DNA of 64,000 nt from Brachyspira alvinipulli ATCC 51933 (GCF_000518245.1 NZ_KI912407.1:162241-226240), one strand, 5' to 3'; shown: positions 53,222 through 62,356, counted from the stretch's first letter. The notes: a model not told the origin generated them from the letters alone. Program-made: numbers and translations.

Positions 53222-54232
53222 TTATACAGCTCCTTCATCTACTAAAATTATATTAGATGAAAACTCTTCATTATTAAGAACAAGCTCAACACTTTTAATT
53301 ACTTTATAGTCATCTATTCCAAAAGAAGGAATATTAACTTTTATTTTTTGCTTAGGCTCATAAAATACTTCTATCTTATCATTATTTTTTATTTTTTTAT
53401 TTTCTATTTCCTCATATGATAATCCCCAACCATACATATTAATATTTAATTCATCTGATTTTCTTCTTTTTAATTCTGATTCAGCTCTATTTAAAAGTTC
53501 TTTTTGAGATATATTTTCATCTGTAAAAAATAGTGTAAATACCCTTTTTGTATCGCATTTATAATCAAACTTTTCTCCTATTCCATAATTTCCTTTTATT
53601 CTATAGCAATTAAACTGCTCATATCCTCTCTTATTTAAAGATGCTGATTTTATATTTTTTCCTTCTATGATTTTATGATTTGCATTATTTGCCAAATATG
53701 TATTTCTAGCCCATACATATAGATTAGACGCTTGATTTGAAGCTATTGCATAGCCATTATTTTCTGCTATAGTAAGCAGTTTCTGCCAAACACTTTCATT
53801 TTCCCATGTAAAAGATGCTATAGGAGGTGAATTATCTTTGTTTGTAGGGTAATGTGATACTACTATATTAGAATTATATTTTTGTGCTATTTTTCTTACT
53901 ACCTCTACTAATGTACCGCCTTCAATTCTTCCTGAATCTGTAGAATCTATTATATCTCTTGCATAAGAACGTGAATGTATAGTCATCTGCTTTTGATTAT
54001 TATTTAATACTGCACTAATATCATCAACTAAAGTAGTTGTTACATTTCTCTCCTCATTATTCCACATAAGAGCCTTTATTATTATCCTGTCATGCTTTTC
54101 TACTTTTTTTAATTCGCTTAAAGGACATACTATATCAGCAGTATTACATATTTCATCAATACTCTTTTTTATAATAATTGAATTATAATTAATTAATCTC
54201 TTGCTTTTTCCAGCATAAACTTTAATATGCAT
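53222..54232 (-). CDS. Mu gp44-like baseplate hub protein
   Basis: A 336-residue protein with the pattern of Mu gp44/P2 gpD hub proteins: VYAGKSKRLINYNSIIIKKSIDEIC, DDISAVLNNNQKQMTIHSRSYARDIIDST, QKLLTIAENNGYAI and YEEIENKKIKNNDKIEVFYEPKQ. It joins the tail tube to the spike. Confidence 0.8.
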   Translation of the reverse strand: MHIKVYAGKSKRLINYNSIIIKKSIDEICNTADIVCPLSELKKVEKHDRIIIKALMWNNEERNVTTTLVDDISAVLNNNQKQMTIHSRSYARDIIDSTDSGRIEGGTLVEVVRKIAQKYNSNIVVSHYPTNKDNSPPIASFTWENESVWQKLLTIAENNGYAIASNQASNLYVWARNTYLANNANHKIIEGKNIKSASLNKRGYEQFNCYRIKGNYGIGEKFDYKCDTKRVFTLFFTDENISQKELLNRAESELKRRKSDELNINMYGWGLSYEEIENKKIKNNDKIEVFYEPKQKIKVNIPSFGIDDYKVIKSVELVLNNEEFSSNIILVDEGAV

Positions 54233-54249
54233 TTTAATAATACTCCTAT

Positions 54250-55563
54250 TTAAACATAAAATATTTCTTTAGGAAGTACAAAACTATCTTCTATAAAATT
54301 AAAATCTCTCAAATTGTATGAGTTCAAAAAATGCTCTGCATTTAATAATGTCATATTCTTATTGAACTTAATTTTTCTTAATTTCTTTAATTCTTTTATT
54401 TTCAATTCTTCTATAACAGATATTTTTAAGTCTATTAAAGCATTATTAAGTTCATAATCATCTTTATTTATAGAATCATTTAATTTGTCATATAGTTCTA
54501 AATAATTTTTTATTTTTTCCTTACTATCATCTATTTGAATTATAATACTAGCAACAGCAGTAACTGCAATTATTTTAATAAAATTATCACTTTCTTTTGC
54601 AGTATTCATTTCATTAAAAGAAATTGTATCTTTTGTAGTATCATAATTATAAAAATTAAGAAACTGAAGTAAAACTTTTTTTTCATTATTTTTTGCATTT
54701 TCTATTGGAAGTATGCTGTTAATTGACGACTGTGGCGTCTGCCCACCTTGCGTGCCGCCTGCGGCGAATGATTTTGAGCTTTCAGCAGTTTCATTTACAG
54801 ACTGTTTTATATCTATTATTCCATTAACTATTGAAGATACAACATTCTGTAAAGCATCAGCGAAAACTGAAGGAGTTCTAATTCCTTGAGCGATTGTAGA
54901 AGATATTGTATTTATAGCCCTTGCCATATCATTAATATAATCTGCTTTTCCTTGTATCATTCCAATAACATTTGAAAGTTTACTTGATACATTATTTATA
55001 CCTGATAAAAAAGTATCATAATTAAAATTATTCTCTAATTTCTTTTCAAGATTTTTATTAGCTATTTCCTGAACATTGTTTTTAGCATCTTCTATATTAA
55101 GAAAATTATAATTTTCATCATTTTTTCTATCAGCACATAGATTAAAATTAAGTTCTATTTTACATTGACCATTTTCATTTGCTTTTTCATCTATAGACCA
55201 GTTTTCTAAAGTTACTTTTAATCTGGGATAAAGAGGTAAAAAAATAAAAGCTGGATTTTCATCATCTGTTTTTATCTTAAAAGCATTTATTAAATCTATT
55301 TTTTTATTTAAATATTCTTCATCTCTTAAAAAGCCAGATACTCTTATTTTATTAACAGATTCATTAATTGAAGTATTACTCCAATACCCAAAATTAGGAT
55401 AACTTGAATTATCTAAAGACTGTCCGCCTGAAATATTTATATTATCATATAAGAAATAAACAGCTTCCATATTAGGAGCTTCATATTTTACAAGGCTTTG
55501 TATATCATAAGCCTCTCTCCAAGATGAAGAGCTAGGATATTGAAAATTACTACTATTACCCAT
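54250..55563 (-). CDS. Mu gp43-like DNA circularization/tail assembly protein
   Basis: A 437-residue protein; the first ~130 residues match the DNA_circ_N domain of Mu gp43 (SSSWREAYDIQSLVKYEAPN, FGYWSNTSINESVNKIRVSGFL, PRLKVTLENWSIDEKANENGQCKIELNF). The middle is helical and holds an AAGGTQGGQTPQ insertion coded by a GC-rich patch (54725-54771) that keeps the frame. It lies between the tape measure and hub genes, as in Mu. Confidence 0.8.
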   Translation of the reverse strand: MGNSSNFQYPSSSSWREAYDIQSLVKYEAPNMEAVYFLYDNINISGGQSLDNSSYPNFGYWSNTSINESVNKIRVSGFLRDEEYLNKKIDLINAFKIKTDDENPAFIFLPLYPRLKVTLENWSIDEKANENGQCKIELNFNLCADRKNDENYNFLNIEDAKNNVQEIANKNLEKKLENNFNYDTFLSGINNVSSKLSNVIGMIQGKADYINDMARAINTISSTIAQGIRTPSVFADALQNVVSSIVNGIIDIKQSVNETAESSKSFAAGGTQGGQTPQSSINSILPIENAKNNEKKVLLQFLNFYNYDTTKDTISFNEMNTAKESDNFIKIIAVTAVASIIIQIDDSKEKIKNYLELYDKLNDSINKDDYELNNALIDLKISVIEELKIKELKKLRKIKFNKNMTLLNAEHFLNSYNLRDFNFIEDSFVLPKEIFYV

Positions 55564-55603
55564 TTTTATCCTATTAACAGTGGATTTTTTATGTTTTAGT
55601 TAT

Positions 55604-57592
55604 TTAAGAAGAATAATTTCTTATTTCTTCAATATTTCCTGTTTGTATATTTATATTTGGTATGTTATTATTGTATGGAGTAGCTTTATAATAAGTTCTT
55701 TCATCTGTCAATTTTATATCTACTCCAATATTAGCAGCTCCTTTCATTTCAACCTGAGCATTGTTATTTTGTATATTATTAGCAGTAATAGTTTTTTCTA
55801 AAGTATCTTCTTTAGTCAAACTTTCTCCAATTTTTCCGCCAAGTTTGCTTCCTAAATATCCTCCCGCAATACCAACACCAGCACCTACTAAAGCCCCTAT
55901 AGCTGTGCCAAGTCCAGGAACAACTGAACCTATAGCAGCGGAAGTAGCAGCTCCAGCACTAGTTCCTATAGCTGTACCCGCAATACTTCCAACGGCTCCT
56001 CCAACAGCCTCACCTTTCATTTTATTTTGTTCTTTTTTTGAAAGTGAAGGATCATTAGCAGCCATAAATCCGCTTATAGCCATTGGTATAGCAGTAACAG
56101 CAGCACCCATAGCACCTGCTGTTTTTCCTAAACTTTTCCAAGTCATTTTTCCATTATTGATATTTGGTATATTTGAAGATGATTGACCTACATTGAATGT
56201 GTTAGAATTATTTCCATTTGAAAAAAACTGTCCCATATTTGTAACAAAAACAGGAATAGGAGTTCCTGTTCCTTGTATATGACGACTGTCCGCTTGCAGC
56301 GTAGATGATATATTGCCTTTTGCCATATTTTTCAAACTGTTTATTGAACTAATTGTATTAGCAACCCCTGATACCAATTTTGCTGTCATAAATATTCCAA
56401 ATCCAGCTGCTATAACTTTGAATACGGCATCAAATCTTTCAGGATTTTTAGCAAAATCATTTAATATTCCTGTAACTTTTTCTAAATATGGTGCTACATT
56501 TTTATTGGCAAAAGAATCAAAAGCTGTCTGCAAGTTTTGTATATTAGCTGCCAAACTTTGTGCATTTTCCATTGCAGATGCATTTACTTGTCCCTGAGCA
56601 TTAGAAACATCTAAAACTTTTTCCAATATCTCATCATAATTATCAAAATGCTTTATGGCTTCTCTTGATAAATCCGATCCAAAAACATCTGATAGCATAT
56701 CAAAATTACCGCCCATTTTATCTTTTGCATTTACTATTTTCATAATTATTTCATGCAAATCTTTAAAATTTCCCTCACTATCTCTAACAGAAAAGTCTGC
56801 TCCTATAATATTTCCTAGATTTTGTAATTTTTCTTGTATTTCTGGATTAGTTAAATCACTCATAATACTTTCAAGAACAGTAACAGAAGCTGATGCATCC
56901 CCTGTACCTGCAGTTAATACCTGCATAACAGCATTGGCATTTTTCAAATCTTCTGAAGCTGTTCCAATACTTGAATAAGCTGCTATTATAGCTGGTCCAA
57001 ATTTAGCAAACTCTGAAGCCGTAAAAGCACCCTGATTTCCTTGATAATAAAGCTCATCCATTAGTTTTGCAGTTTCTTCAGCAGAATAATTCAATTTAGA
57101 AAACTCAGACATCATTGAGCCTATATCAGAACCAGAAGCCCCAAATGCTCTCATAGCTCTTCCAATATTTTCTATATTTTCTTTAGCAAAATCCATATTG
57201 CCTGTTTTAGTCATTATAATGTCCATAGCATCAATAATTTCATTTGCATCTACTTTAATATCTGGCTGCATAGCTGCTTTATATATAGCTTCGCTTAAAC
57301 CATTTAATTGTTTTTCTGCTGTTTCTACATCTTTAGCATTTCTTCTTGCTATAGTTCCGATTTTATTTATCCTATCTTCAAATGCTATCATTTTATTAAT
57401 TGTAGCACCTACGCCTATAGAAACTCCTAAAGTAGCTAAATTACTTGCTGTAGAGTTTAATATCCCATCTATTTTTGAAAAAGCTCCCTGCATTTTACTC
57501 TGAAAAGAATTAACTTTATTGGAAGCCTTATCAATACCAGAAGAGAATTGATCTTTTAATTTTATTAAAACGCCAGCTGTTATATTACTCAT
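55604..57592 (-). CDS. Phage tail tape measure protein
   Basis: A 662-residue protein. The first ~70 residues are coiled coil (VLIKLKDQFSSGIDKASNKV); residues ~90-380 match the TP901-type tape-measure core (ALEDRINKIGTI, ASEFAKFGPAIIAAYSSIGTA); then a membrane helix (VIAAGFGIFMTAKLVSG); then a Gly/Ala-rich run (GSIAGTAIGTSAGAATSAAIG). ATG 57592 has GGAG 8 bases upstream, inside the GC-rich junction; the longer frame would start in that patch. It is short for a contractile-tail phage. Confidence 0.85.
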   Translation of the reverse strand: MSNITAGVLIKLKDQFSSGIDKASNKVNSFQSKMQGAFSKIDGILNSTASNLATLGVSIGVGATINKMIAFEDRINKIGTIARRNAKDVETAEKQLNGLSEAIYKAAMQPDIKVDANEIIDAMDIIMTKTGNMDFAKENIENIGRAMRAFGASGSDIGSMMSEFSKLNYSAEETAKLMDELYYQGNQGAFTASEFAKFGPAIIAAYSSIGTASEDLKNANAVMQVLTAGTGDASASVTVLESIMSDLTNPEIQEKLQNLGNIIGADFSVRDSEGNFKDLHEIIMKIVNAKDKMGGNFDMLSDVFGSDLSREAIKHFDNYDEILEKVLDVSNAQGQVNASAMENAQSLAANIQNLQTAFDSFANKNVAPYLEKVTGILNDFAKNPERFDAVFKVIAAGFGIFMTAKLVSGVANTISSINSLKNMAKGNISSTLQADSRHIQGTGTPIPVFVTNMGQFFSNGNNSNTFNVGQSSSNIPNINNGKMTWKSLGKTAGAMGAAVTAIPMAISGFMAANDPSLSKKEQNKMKGEAVGGAVGSIAGTAIGTSAGAATSAAIGSVVPGLGTAIGALVGAGVGIAGGYLGSKLGGKIGESLTKEDTLEKTITANNIQNNNAQVEMKGAANIGVDIKLTDERTYYKATPYNNNIPNINIQTGNIEEIRNYSS

Positions 57593-57716
57593 TGTTGCCG
57601 CTCCTGCGTGCCGAAGGCAATGTTCGCCCACCCGCAAGGGTGCCTACATTGGTCGCCTAAATAATAGCACGGTAATTCGTTTCACTCTTTACCGTGAAGG
57701 CTCGGCTCACCTCCTT
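57593..57716. other. GC-rich junction replacing portal/head/sheath genes
   Basis: Between the terminase and tape-measure genes, where Mu-like phages have portal, head-morphogenesis, protease, capsid, neck, sheath and tube genes, only 124 bases remain. On the minus strand: AAGGAGGTGAGCC (the ribosome site of the missing next gene), then a CACGGTAA ... TTACCGTG inverted repeat, then GC-rich hairpins GCACCCTTGCGGGTG and TGCCTTCGGCACGCA, then the tape measure's ribosome site. The patch is far richer in G+C than the surroundings. Confidence 0.75.
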
Positions 57717-59183
57717 TTATGTTCTCCAACAATTTTGAGTTTTTACAGGTTCATAAGTTATCTTTTGGTATATATTTAACTCTAATTCATTAATAGCATA
57801 TATTGCCATAACTTTAGCTATTAAGCTGTCGCCATGTCTTTTATTTCCTCTTATGCCTGTCCTTTCTCTTATAAGAGGTATTCCTTGCCAAACTTCAGCC
57901 TGCAAAAAATCATCTATAATAAAATTATCTTTTGGAATATTTGTAGTTTTATCTTCAACTGCACTTTTTAGCTTAGGCATATTTTCTGCATACCATTTTC
58001 TAGTTATCATTACTTCTAAAATTAAACCTCTATATGCTAATGAAAGATTCTCCGCTATCATTTGTCCATTGCCTCTAGCATCGAAAGCAGCTCCTAAAAA
58101 CTTTCTTCCAAGTTCATTTATGCATAGTAAAATAAATTGTTCCTGATTACTGAATGGAATATTTCTTAATTCTATAACACATAGAGTTTTTATTTTATTT
58201 TTACTAAGTTTTATTTTTTCAAACCATAAAACTGTTAAATCTCCGCTCCTTGCAAAATCTTCTCCTAAAACTACTTCATCTTTTATATTTGTAAATAAAT
58301 GCTTAACAATATTGAAATATTCCAACATTTTTGCATATCTTTCATTTTCTGTTTTGAAAGTAAAATCATCTTTTTCATAGAATCTAAACACTTCTATTTT
58401 TTCATCAGCTACAGTTTCTAATAATGCTCTATTAAAATATTTATCTCCATTTTTTGAAGGTATGCAGTAAAGTTCTTCTTCATAAGCCTCTCCATAATCT
58501 TTAATTATAGATTTTAGCCATTCTTGTTCTTTACTTTTACTGTATTCTTCTTTAGATATTTCACATATTTTTTTATAAAGACCGTCTTTTAATGCCTCAT
58601 CAATATCAGTTGTTTGTAAATAATAATCTTTCCTTCCAGATTCAATATCTTTTACAAGCAAATTAAATTGATTATCTTCTCCGTTATGAGTAGAAAGTAT
58701 TAAAACGCTTCCTCCCCACATAAGCATAGCTAATGCTGCTTTTAATAATTCTTTTAAATCATCGCAGAATGCTGCTTCATCAATAACTATATGACCTTGT
58801 TTACTTCTTATAGAACGAGGTACAGAAGGAAGCCCCCATATCTCAAAACCTGATTCAAATCTTATTTTATAAATTGTTATATCTTTGTTTTCATCTTTTA
58901 TAACTGTTTCTCCAAAATCTTCACATGCTATATTAAGTAATTTAGCCCAAAAAGCAGCATCTTTAATAAATTGCTGTGTCATATCTTTTGCATAAGATAT
59001 ATAATAACAGCTCATACCATTTTCTTTTTTTGATAATGATGCTTTTAATACACAATTTAAAGCTTCAACATAAGAAGCTCCTATTCTTCTTGATTTCTCC
59101 CAAACTTTTACTTTATCCTGATTAATAAGCCATTTTTCCTGATAGGGTAAAAGTATCTTTTTATTTTTTAATTTGTTATTCAT
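57717..59183 (-). CDS. Large terminase subunit (Mu gp28 type)
   Basis: A 488-residue protein. ATPase: Walker A-like EKSRRIGAS (residues 29-37), Walker B GHIVIDEAAFCDDL; nuclease: VVLGEDFARSGDLTVLWFE and AAFDARGNGQMIAENLS carry the metal-binding acidic residues; ending KRHGDSLIAKVMAIYA fits Mu gp28. It packages DNA into the head. It has all key residues. It starts 2 bases after the end of the small-terminase pseudogene, and its last residues (TYEPVKTQNCWRT) precede the deletion junction. Confidence 0.9.
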   Translation of the reverse strand: MNNKLKNKKILLPYQEKWLINQDKVKVWEKSRRIGASYVEALNCVLKASLSKKENGMSCYYISYAKDMTQQFIKDAAFWAKLLNIACEDFGETVIKDENKDITIYKIRFESGFEIWGLPSVPRSIRSKQGHIVIDEAAFCDDLKELLKAALAMLMWGGSVLILSTHNGEDNQFNLLVKDIESGRKDYYLQTTDIDEALKDGLYKKICEISKEEYSKSKEQEWLKSIIKDYGEAYEEELYCIPSKNGDKYFNRALLETVADEKIEVFRFYEKDDFTFKTENERYAKMLEYFNIVKHLFTNIKDEVVLGEDFARSGDLTVLWFEKIKLSKNKIKTLCVIELRNIPFSNQEQFILLCINELGRKFLGAAFDARGNGQMIAENLSLAYRGLILEVMITRKWYAENMPKLKSAVEDKTTNIPKDNFIIDDFLQAEVWQGIPLIRERTGIRGNKRHGDSLIAKVMAIYAINELELNIYQKITYEPVKTQNCWRT

Positions 59184-59185
59184 TT

Positions 59186-59759
59186 TTAATTATTAATATT
59201 AAATACATCTCTGAATATTGTATTAACTGTTTCCTGAGATATTCCTGCAGAATTAGCATTATTAATGGCTTTAATTTGTGCCTCTTAAAGGGCTTTATTT
59301 TTTATCTCTTCTGTATGCTGATTATTTTTCGATATAGCATTTTCAAGATTGATTATTCCTTTTGTTGCCTTTTCTATAGAGTTAGACATTTTCTCTATTT
59401 CTTTTATATCCATATTTGCTACCTCGCTGTTTTGTATTTCCTGCAATGAACCTACAAAATCATAGATAAGCATTCTTATTTCTTCCATAGTCTGCTTGCC
59501 TAAAATATTGCCTAATTCATCGCCTGTTTTATCTTTCCAAGCTGAAGCTATTGCCTCTATTTCTTTTTTCTTATCCAATAAATTATCAAATCTTTTTCTT
59601 ATATCTTGATATACCAGATTTTGACACTGCTTTTTTTCCCAATTTCTCATTGATAATATTAGCAATATCAATATATCTTACCGTACTGTCTTGCAAAAGT
59701 TCTATAATTTCTTCTTTTGTTTTTTTATCAAGTTTATCTATGTTGCTTTTAGGTGCCAT
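59186..59759 (-). pseudogene. Small terminase (Mu gp27/DUF3486 type), two lesions
   Basis: From ATG 59759 the frame reads APKSNIDKLDKKTKEEIIEL, then DIANIINEKLGKKAVSKSGISRYKK, a gp27-type HTH, and breaks at a 5-A run (59593-59597 on the + strand as T5); with one A fewer it continues as RFDNLLDKKKEIEAIASAWKDKTGD through KATKGIINLENAIS. A stop codon TAA (59285-59287) then interrupts NKAL-EAQIKAINNANSAGISQET, which goes on in frame to 59186. The two independent lesions argue for real decay. DNA recognition for packaging is likely lost. Confidence 0.85.
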
Positions 59760-59991
59760 TATTACTGCCTCTTATTTTATAGTAATTACTTCCTGTTTGT
59801 ACATTATACCAAATTTGCCATTCTGATATTTTTATAATACTTTTTTGATATTCTTTAATAAGTTCTTTACTTGTATTTATATTATTATTAGGCTCATAAA
59901 AACTAGGCGTCTGTGATAATGGTATGGTTATATATTTAGCAGTACAGCTTACTAAAAATATAAGTATTAAAATTAAATATTTTATTTTCAT
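59749..59991 (-). CDS. Rz1-like outer-membrane spanin lipoprotein
   Basis: An 80-residue lipoprotein with signal KIKYLILILIFLVSC and a short mature part with Pro in IPLSQTPSFYEP. Its size, lipobox and its place directly after an inner-membrane Rz-like gene match o-spanins, which join the outer membrane to Rz for lysis. Prolines are fewer than in classic Rz1. It overlaps the gp27 pseudogene by 11 bases. Confidence 0.65.
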   Translation of the reverse strand: MKIKYLILILIFLVSCTAKYITIPLSQTPSFYEPNNNINTSKELIKEYQKSIIKISEWQIWYNVQTGSNYYKIRGSNNGT

Positions 59992-59998
59992 ATATTCC

Positions 59999-60373
59999 TT
60001 AATTTTTTATATTTTTATAATAATCATTTATAATAGTATTTAATGCCTTTATTTCATCGCTTTTAAGATAACTTTCTTTTATATTTTCTATAGCTTCATT
60101 ACTATTGCTGAAACTTTCAAGCATTATTTTTCTTTCATTATCAAAAATCATTTCTTTCTCTAGTATAATATTTGAAATATTTAATTTTGTTGTATATATT
60201 TCTTTTTCTAAAGATTTGATTTTGTTGTCTTTTATTTTTATTGTACAATTCAAAAAACTTATATATCCAAGTAAAATACCTGCAATCAAAAAATATATAA
60301 AATATTTTGATTTCAAAAAACTTAATAGTTTTGTCTTTAAAAAATTAATTATTATACTGATTATTATTGTCAT
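59999..60373 (-). CDS. Rz-like inner-membrane spanin
   Basis: A 124-residue protein with one N-terminal membrane helix (FIYFLIAGILLGYISFL) and a periplasmic coiled coil (IKIKDNKIKSLEKEIYTTKLN, ALNTIINDY), the layout of i-spanins. It precedes the lipoprotein by 7 bases. Homology by sequence is not provable for spanins; the call rests on layout and context. Confidence 0.65.
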   Translation of the reverse strand: MTIIISIIINFLKTKLLSFLKSKYFIYFLIAGILLGYISFLNCTIKIKDNKIKSLEKEIYTTKLNISNIILEKEMIFDNERKIMLESFSNSNEAIENIKESYLKSDEIKALNTIINDYYKNIKN

Positions 60374-60374
60374 T

Positions 60375-60650
60375 TTATTTATTATCTTTTATTGTATTTA
60401 CTTCTTCTAATCTTTTTTCTTTTTCATTTCCTCCTTTTAATATTTTTAAAAATCCTCTCAAGTCGCTTCCAAAACTAACAGCATTAAGCCCAAGAAGAAT
60501 TATTACAACTGCTATTGCCTCTTCTTTAGTTACTGTCCTGCCTCTCCAAATTAAATTAACAAATACCCAAATACAGCCTAAAATAAAACTGACTATACTT
60601 GTATAAATTAATAATTTCTTATTTGCATTATGCTTGTCTATAAAACTCAT
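60375..60650 (-). CDS. Probable holin (two membrane helices)
   Basis: A 91-residue protein with membrane helices near residues 13-35 (LIYTSIVSFILGCIWVFVNLI) and 42-62 (EAIAVVIILLGLNAVSFG), and a charged C-terminus (KGGNEKEKRLEEV), as in class II holins. It lies between the endolysin and spanin genes. Its ATG directly follows the stop of a 22-codon frame (TAAATG), and its GGAG lies inside that frame. Confidence 0.65.
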   Translation of the reverse strand: MSFIDKHNANKKLLIYTSIVSFILGCIWVFVNLIWRGRTVTKEEAIAVVIILLGLNAVSFGSDLRGFLKILKGGNEKEKRLEEVNTIKDNK

Positions 60651-60719
60651 TTATCTAACTCCATTATATTTTATACTGTCGTGAAATATTTTATTATTGC
60701 TAAAATAAAAAACTTTCAT
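60651..60719 (-). CDS. 22-residue frame made of the duplicated end of the upstream gene
   Basis: ATG 60719 follows AGGAGG by 5 bases and codes MKVFYFSNNKIFHDSIKYNG plus VR, whose last half repeats the ending GIFHDSIKYNGIRQK of the 277-residue protein. A CCTGCTGAA/TTCAGCAGG hairpin (60728-60749) overlaps its AGGAGG. It might couple translation to the holin gene. A functional peptide is not implied. Confidence 0.4.
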   Translation of the reverse strand: MKVFYFSNNKIFHDSIKYNGVR

Positions 60720-60807
60720 TATAACCTCCTGCTGAATTGCTTCAGCAGGCATTCAAGTTTTTTATTTTTGTCTAATTCCATTATATTTTATACTGTCGTG
60801 AAATATT
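60654..60807. repeat. 37-bp direct duplication in the lysis region
   Basis: TCTAAYTCCATTATATTTTA and the 17 bases after it occur at 60654-60690 and 60771-60807, with one mismatch, 117 bases apart. The duplicated piece is the 3' end of the 277-residue gene plus the GGAG ribosome site for the next gene. Confidence 0.9.
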
Positions 60808-61595
60808 CCTAGTAAAAATTTTTGTAAATATTCTAAACTTTCCAAAACTATTTCACTATCTTTTATTGTTGTTTCCGTAAAATTATTATTGATAAAAACA
60901 TCATAGCTTTTTAACCTATCTTTGGCAGGAAGATTTTTAAGATTTCTCAGAAAATTATTACGTTTATCATATTGTACTTTATGATTATTATATATTGATT
61001 TATAAATCTCTTTTAGATTATCTAAAATAATCATATAATAAAAATTGCAAATATTTTCTAATCCTAATCTTCTTATACTTTCAATGTCGCTTTTGGATAA
61101 AGCTGTATTATATATATTTATAATTTCTATTCTTTTTTCTTTTACATACTCTTCAAACTCAGATTTATCTTTATTAAGTATATGATTTCTGGCTATATAA
61201 CTAATTATTTTACTCTGAACTTTCAATGTACTTTGACTTATAATATTGCTGTATTCTTTATAGACTGTCAAAGAAGTAATATTATTGTCATATTGAAACC
61301 TATTTCCATTTTCATTATCTCCGTGATAATAAGCTAATATTTCACTGTTATTTTTAGCTCCTAATACATCAAGCTCTTTTGGAGATTTAAAAGCATTAGA
61401 AACTAAATTATTTTGTTTTTCTATAGGTTTTTCTGAGATAATTTTATCATTTCCAAACTCTAATTCTCCAATTTTAAGATTGGCTTTTACTTTAGCCTGC
61501 TTATTATTTATAATAAGTTCTCTTACCCAATTGCCTATTATAAGTATAGTTATACAAGCTATTATTATAGAAAAAGCGGTCAGTATATCAGTCAT
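60762..61595 (-). CDS. Membrane-anchored phage-region protein, unknown
   Basis: A 277-residue protein with an N-terminal membrane helix (FSIIIACITILIIGNWVREL) followed by a soluble helical part (KELDVLGAKNNSEILAYYHG, KLKSDIESIRRL-like, YDVFINNNFTETTI). It lies between endolysin and holin genes, so a lysis or superinfection role is possible. No family is recognised. Its start overlaps the endolysin end by 8 bases. Confidence 0.65.
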   Translation of the reverse strand: MTDILTAFSIIIACITILIIGNWVRELIINNKQAKVKANLKIGELEFGNDKIISEKPIEKQNNLVSNAFKSPKELDVLGAKNNSEILAYYHGDNENGNRFQYDNNITSLTVYKEYSNIISQSTLKVQSKIISYIARNHILNKDKSEFEEYVKEKRIEIINIYNTALSKSDIESIRRLGLENICNFYYMIILDNLKEIYKSIYNNHKVQYDKRNNFLRNLKNLPAKDRLKSYDVFINNNFTETTIKDSEIVLESLEYLQKFLLGIFHDSIKYNGIRQK

Positions 61596-62210
61596 TAACA
61601 GCCTCTAATATTTTTAGTATATTTTTGAATCTTTTTTCTCTGTCCTCTAGTCCGTTATAGCCTCCATTTATCATTTTTGTTACTGTTTTTACATCGCCTT
61701 TTCTTGCAAATGGCTGTAAACCTCTTTCTATCCAATAGCAGCATGCTATATTTGATGCTATTAATTCTGATGATGCTAAATCTGGATTATCAACCAAATT
61801 AATCCCTAATTTTTCTCCGTATTTTTTATAATTATTTTTTCCTGTAAGCTGTATAATGCCTCTGCCTCTATATTTGTATCCTTCATTTTTACCGTTTCCT
61901 AGTCTTCCTCCGTATATTCTGTTTCTATAGCTTCTTTACCCTTGCTTACAACTTCTCTGGCTTCATTAATATCCTTAAAATATTTTGGAAATATTTTTAA
62001 TAATGTATTTGCTGAATAATTTAGATTTTCTTCTAATTTTGTGAAATTAATGCTTTCATGTCCGCATTGTGCCAAAAACATAGCTAATTCATTTATATTT
62101 TCTTCTTTGTTATCAGATTTGCATATATGATATTTATCAAAACTTTTACTTAATACTTCATACCATTTTTGATTTATTCCTGATTTTTTAAGAATATCTT
62201 TTGTAAGCAT
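61588..62210 (-). pseudogene. GH19-type endolysin, single-base frameshift
   Basis: From ATG 62210 the frame reads a chitinase-19/lysozyme-like start (MFLAQCGHESINFTKLEENL, with the catalytic His-Glu) through VSKGKEAIE, then ends early. With one more A in the AAA run (TTT at 61922-61924 on the + strand) it continues as NRIYGGRLGNGKNEGYKYRGRGIIQLTG and on to ARKGDVKTVTKMINGGYNGL, 61588. Together they make a full GH19 endolysin that degrades peptidoglycan. The frameshift should abolish it, unless programmed. Confidence 0.85.
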
Positions 62211-62356
62211 TTATATACCTGCCTTCATTTAATTATATTCAGATTATAGATTTTTAATGAACTTTTATAGACTAAAGATTTTTAGATTTTTTATATATAT
62301 TGACAAAAAATATTAAAGATTTATCATTTATACATAGTGCTTTATAAGGGGTTATT

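Noticed and set aside
49277..59183. Functional tailocin or gene transfer agent
   Set aside because: Contractile sheath, tube and capsid genes are absent, and the small terminase and endolysin genes are broken, so the remnant cannot be a working particle from this locus alone. It also differs from the siphovirus-like VSH-1 GTA known from Brachyspira.
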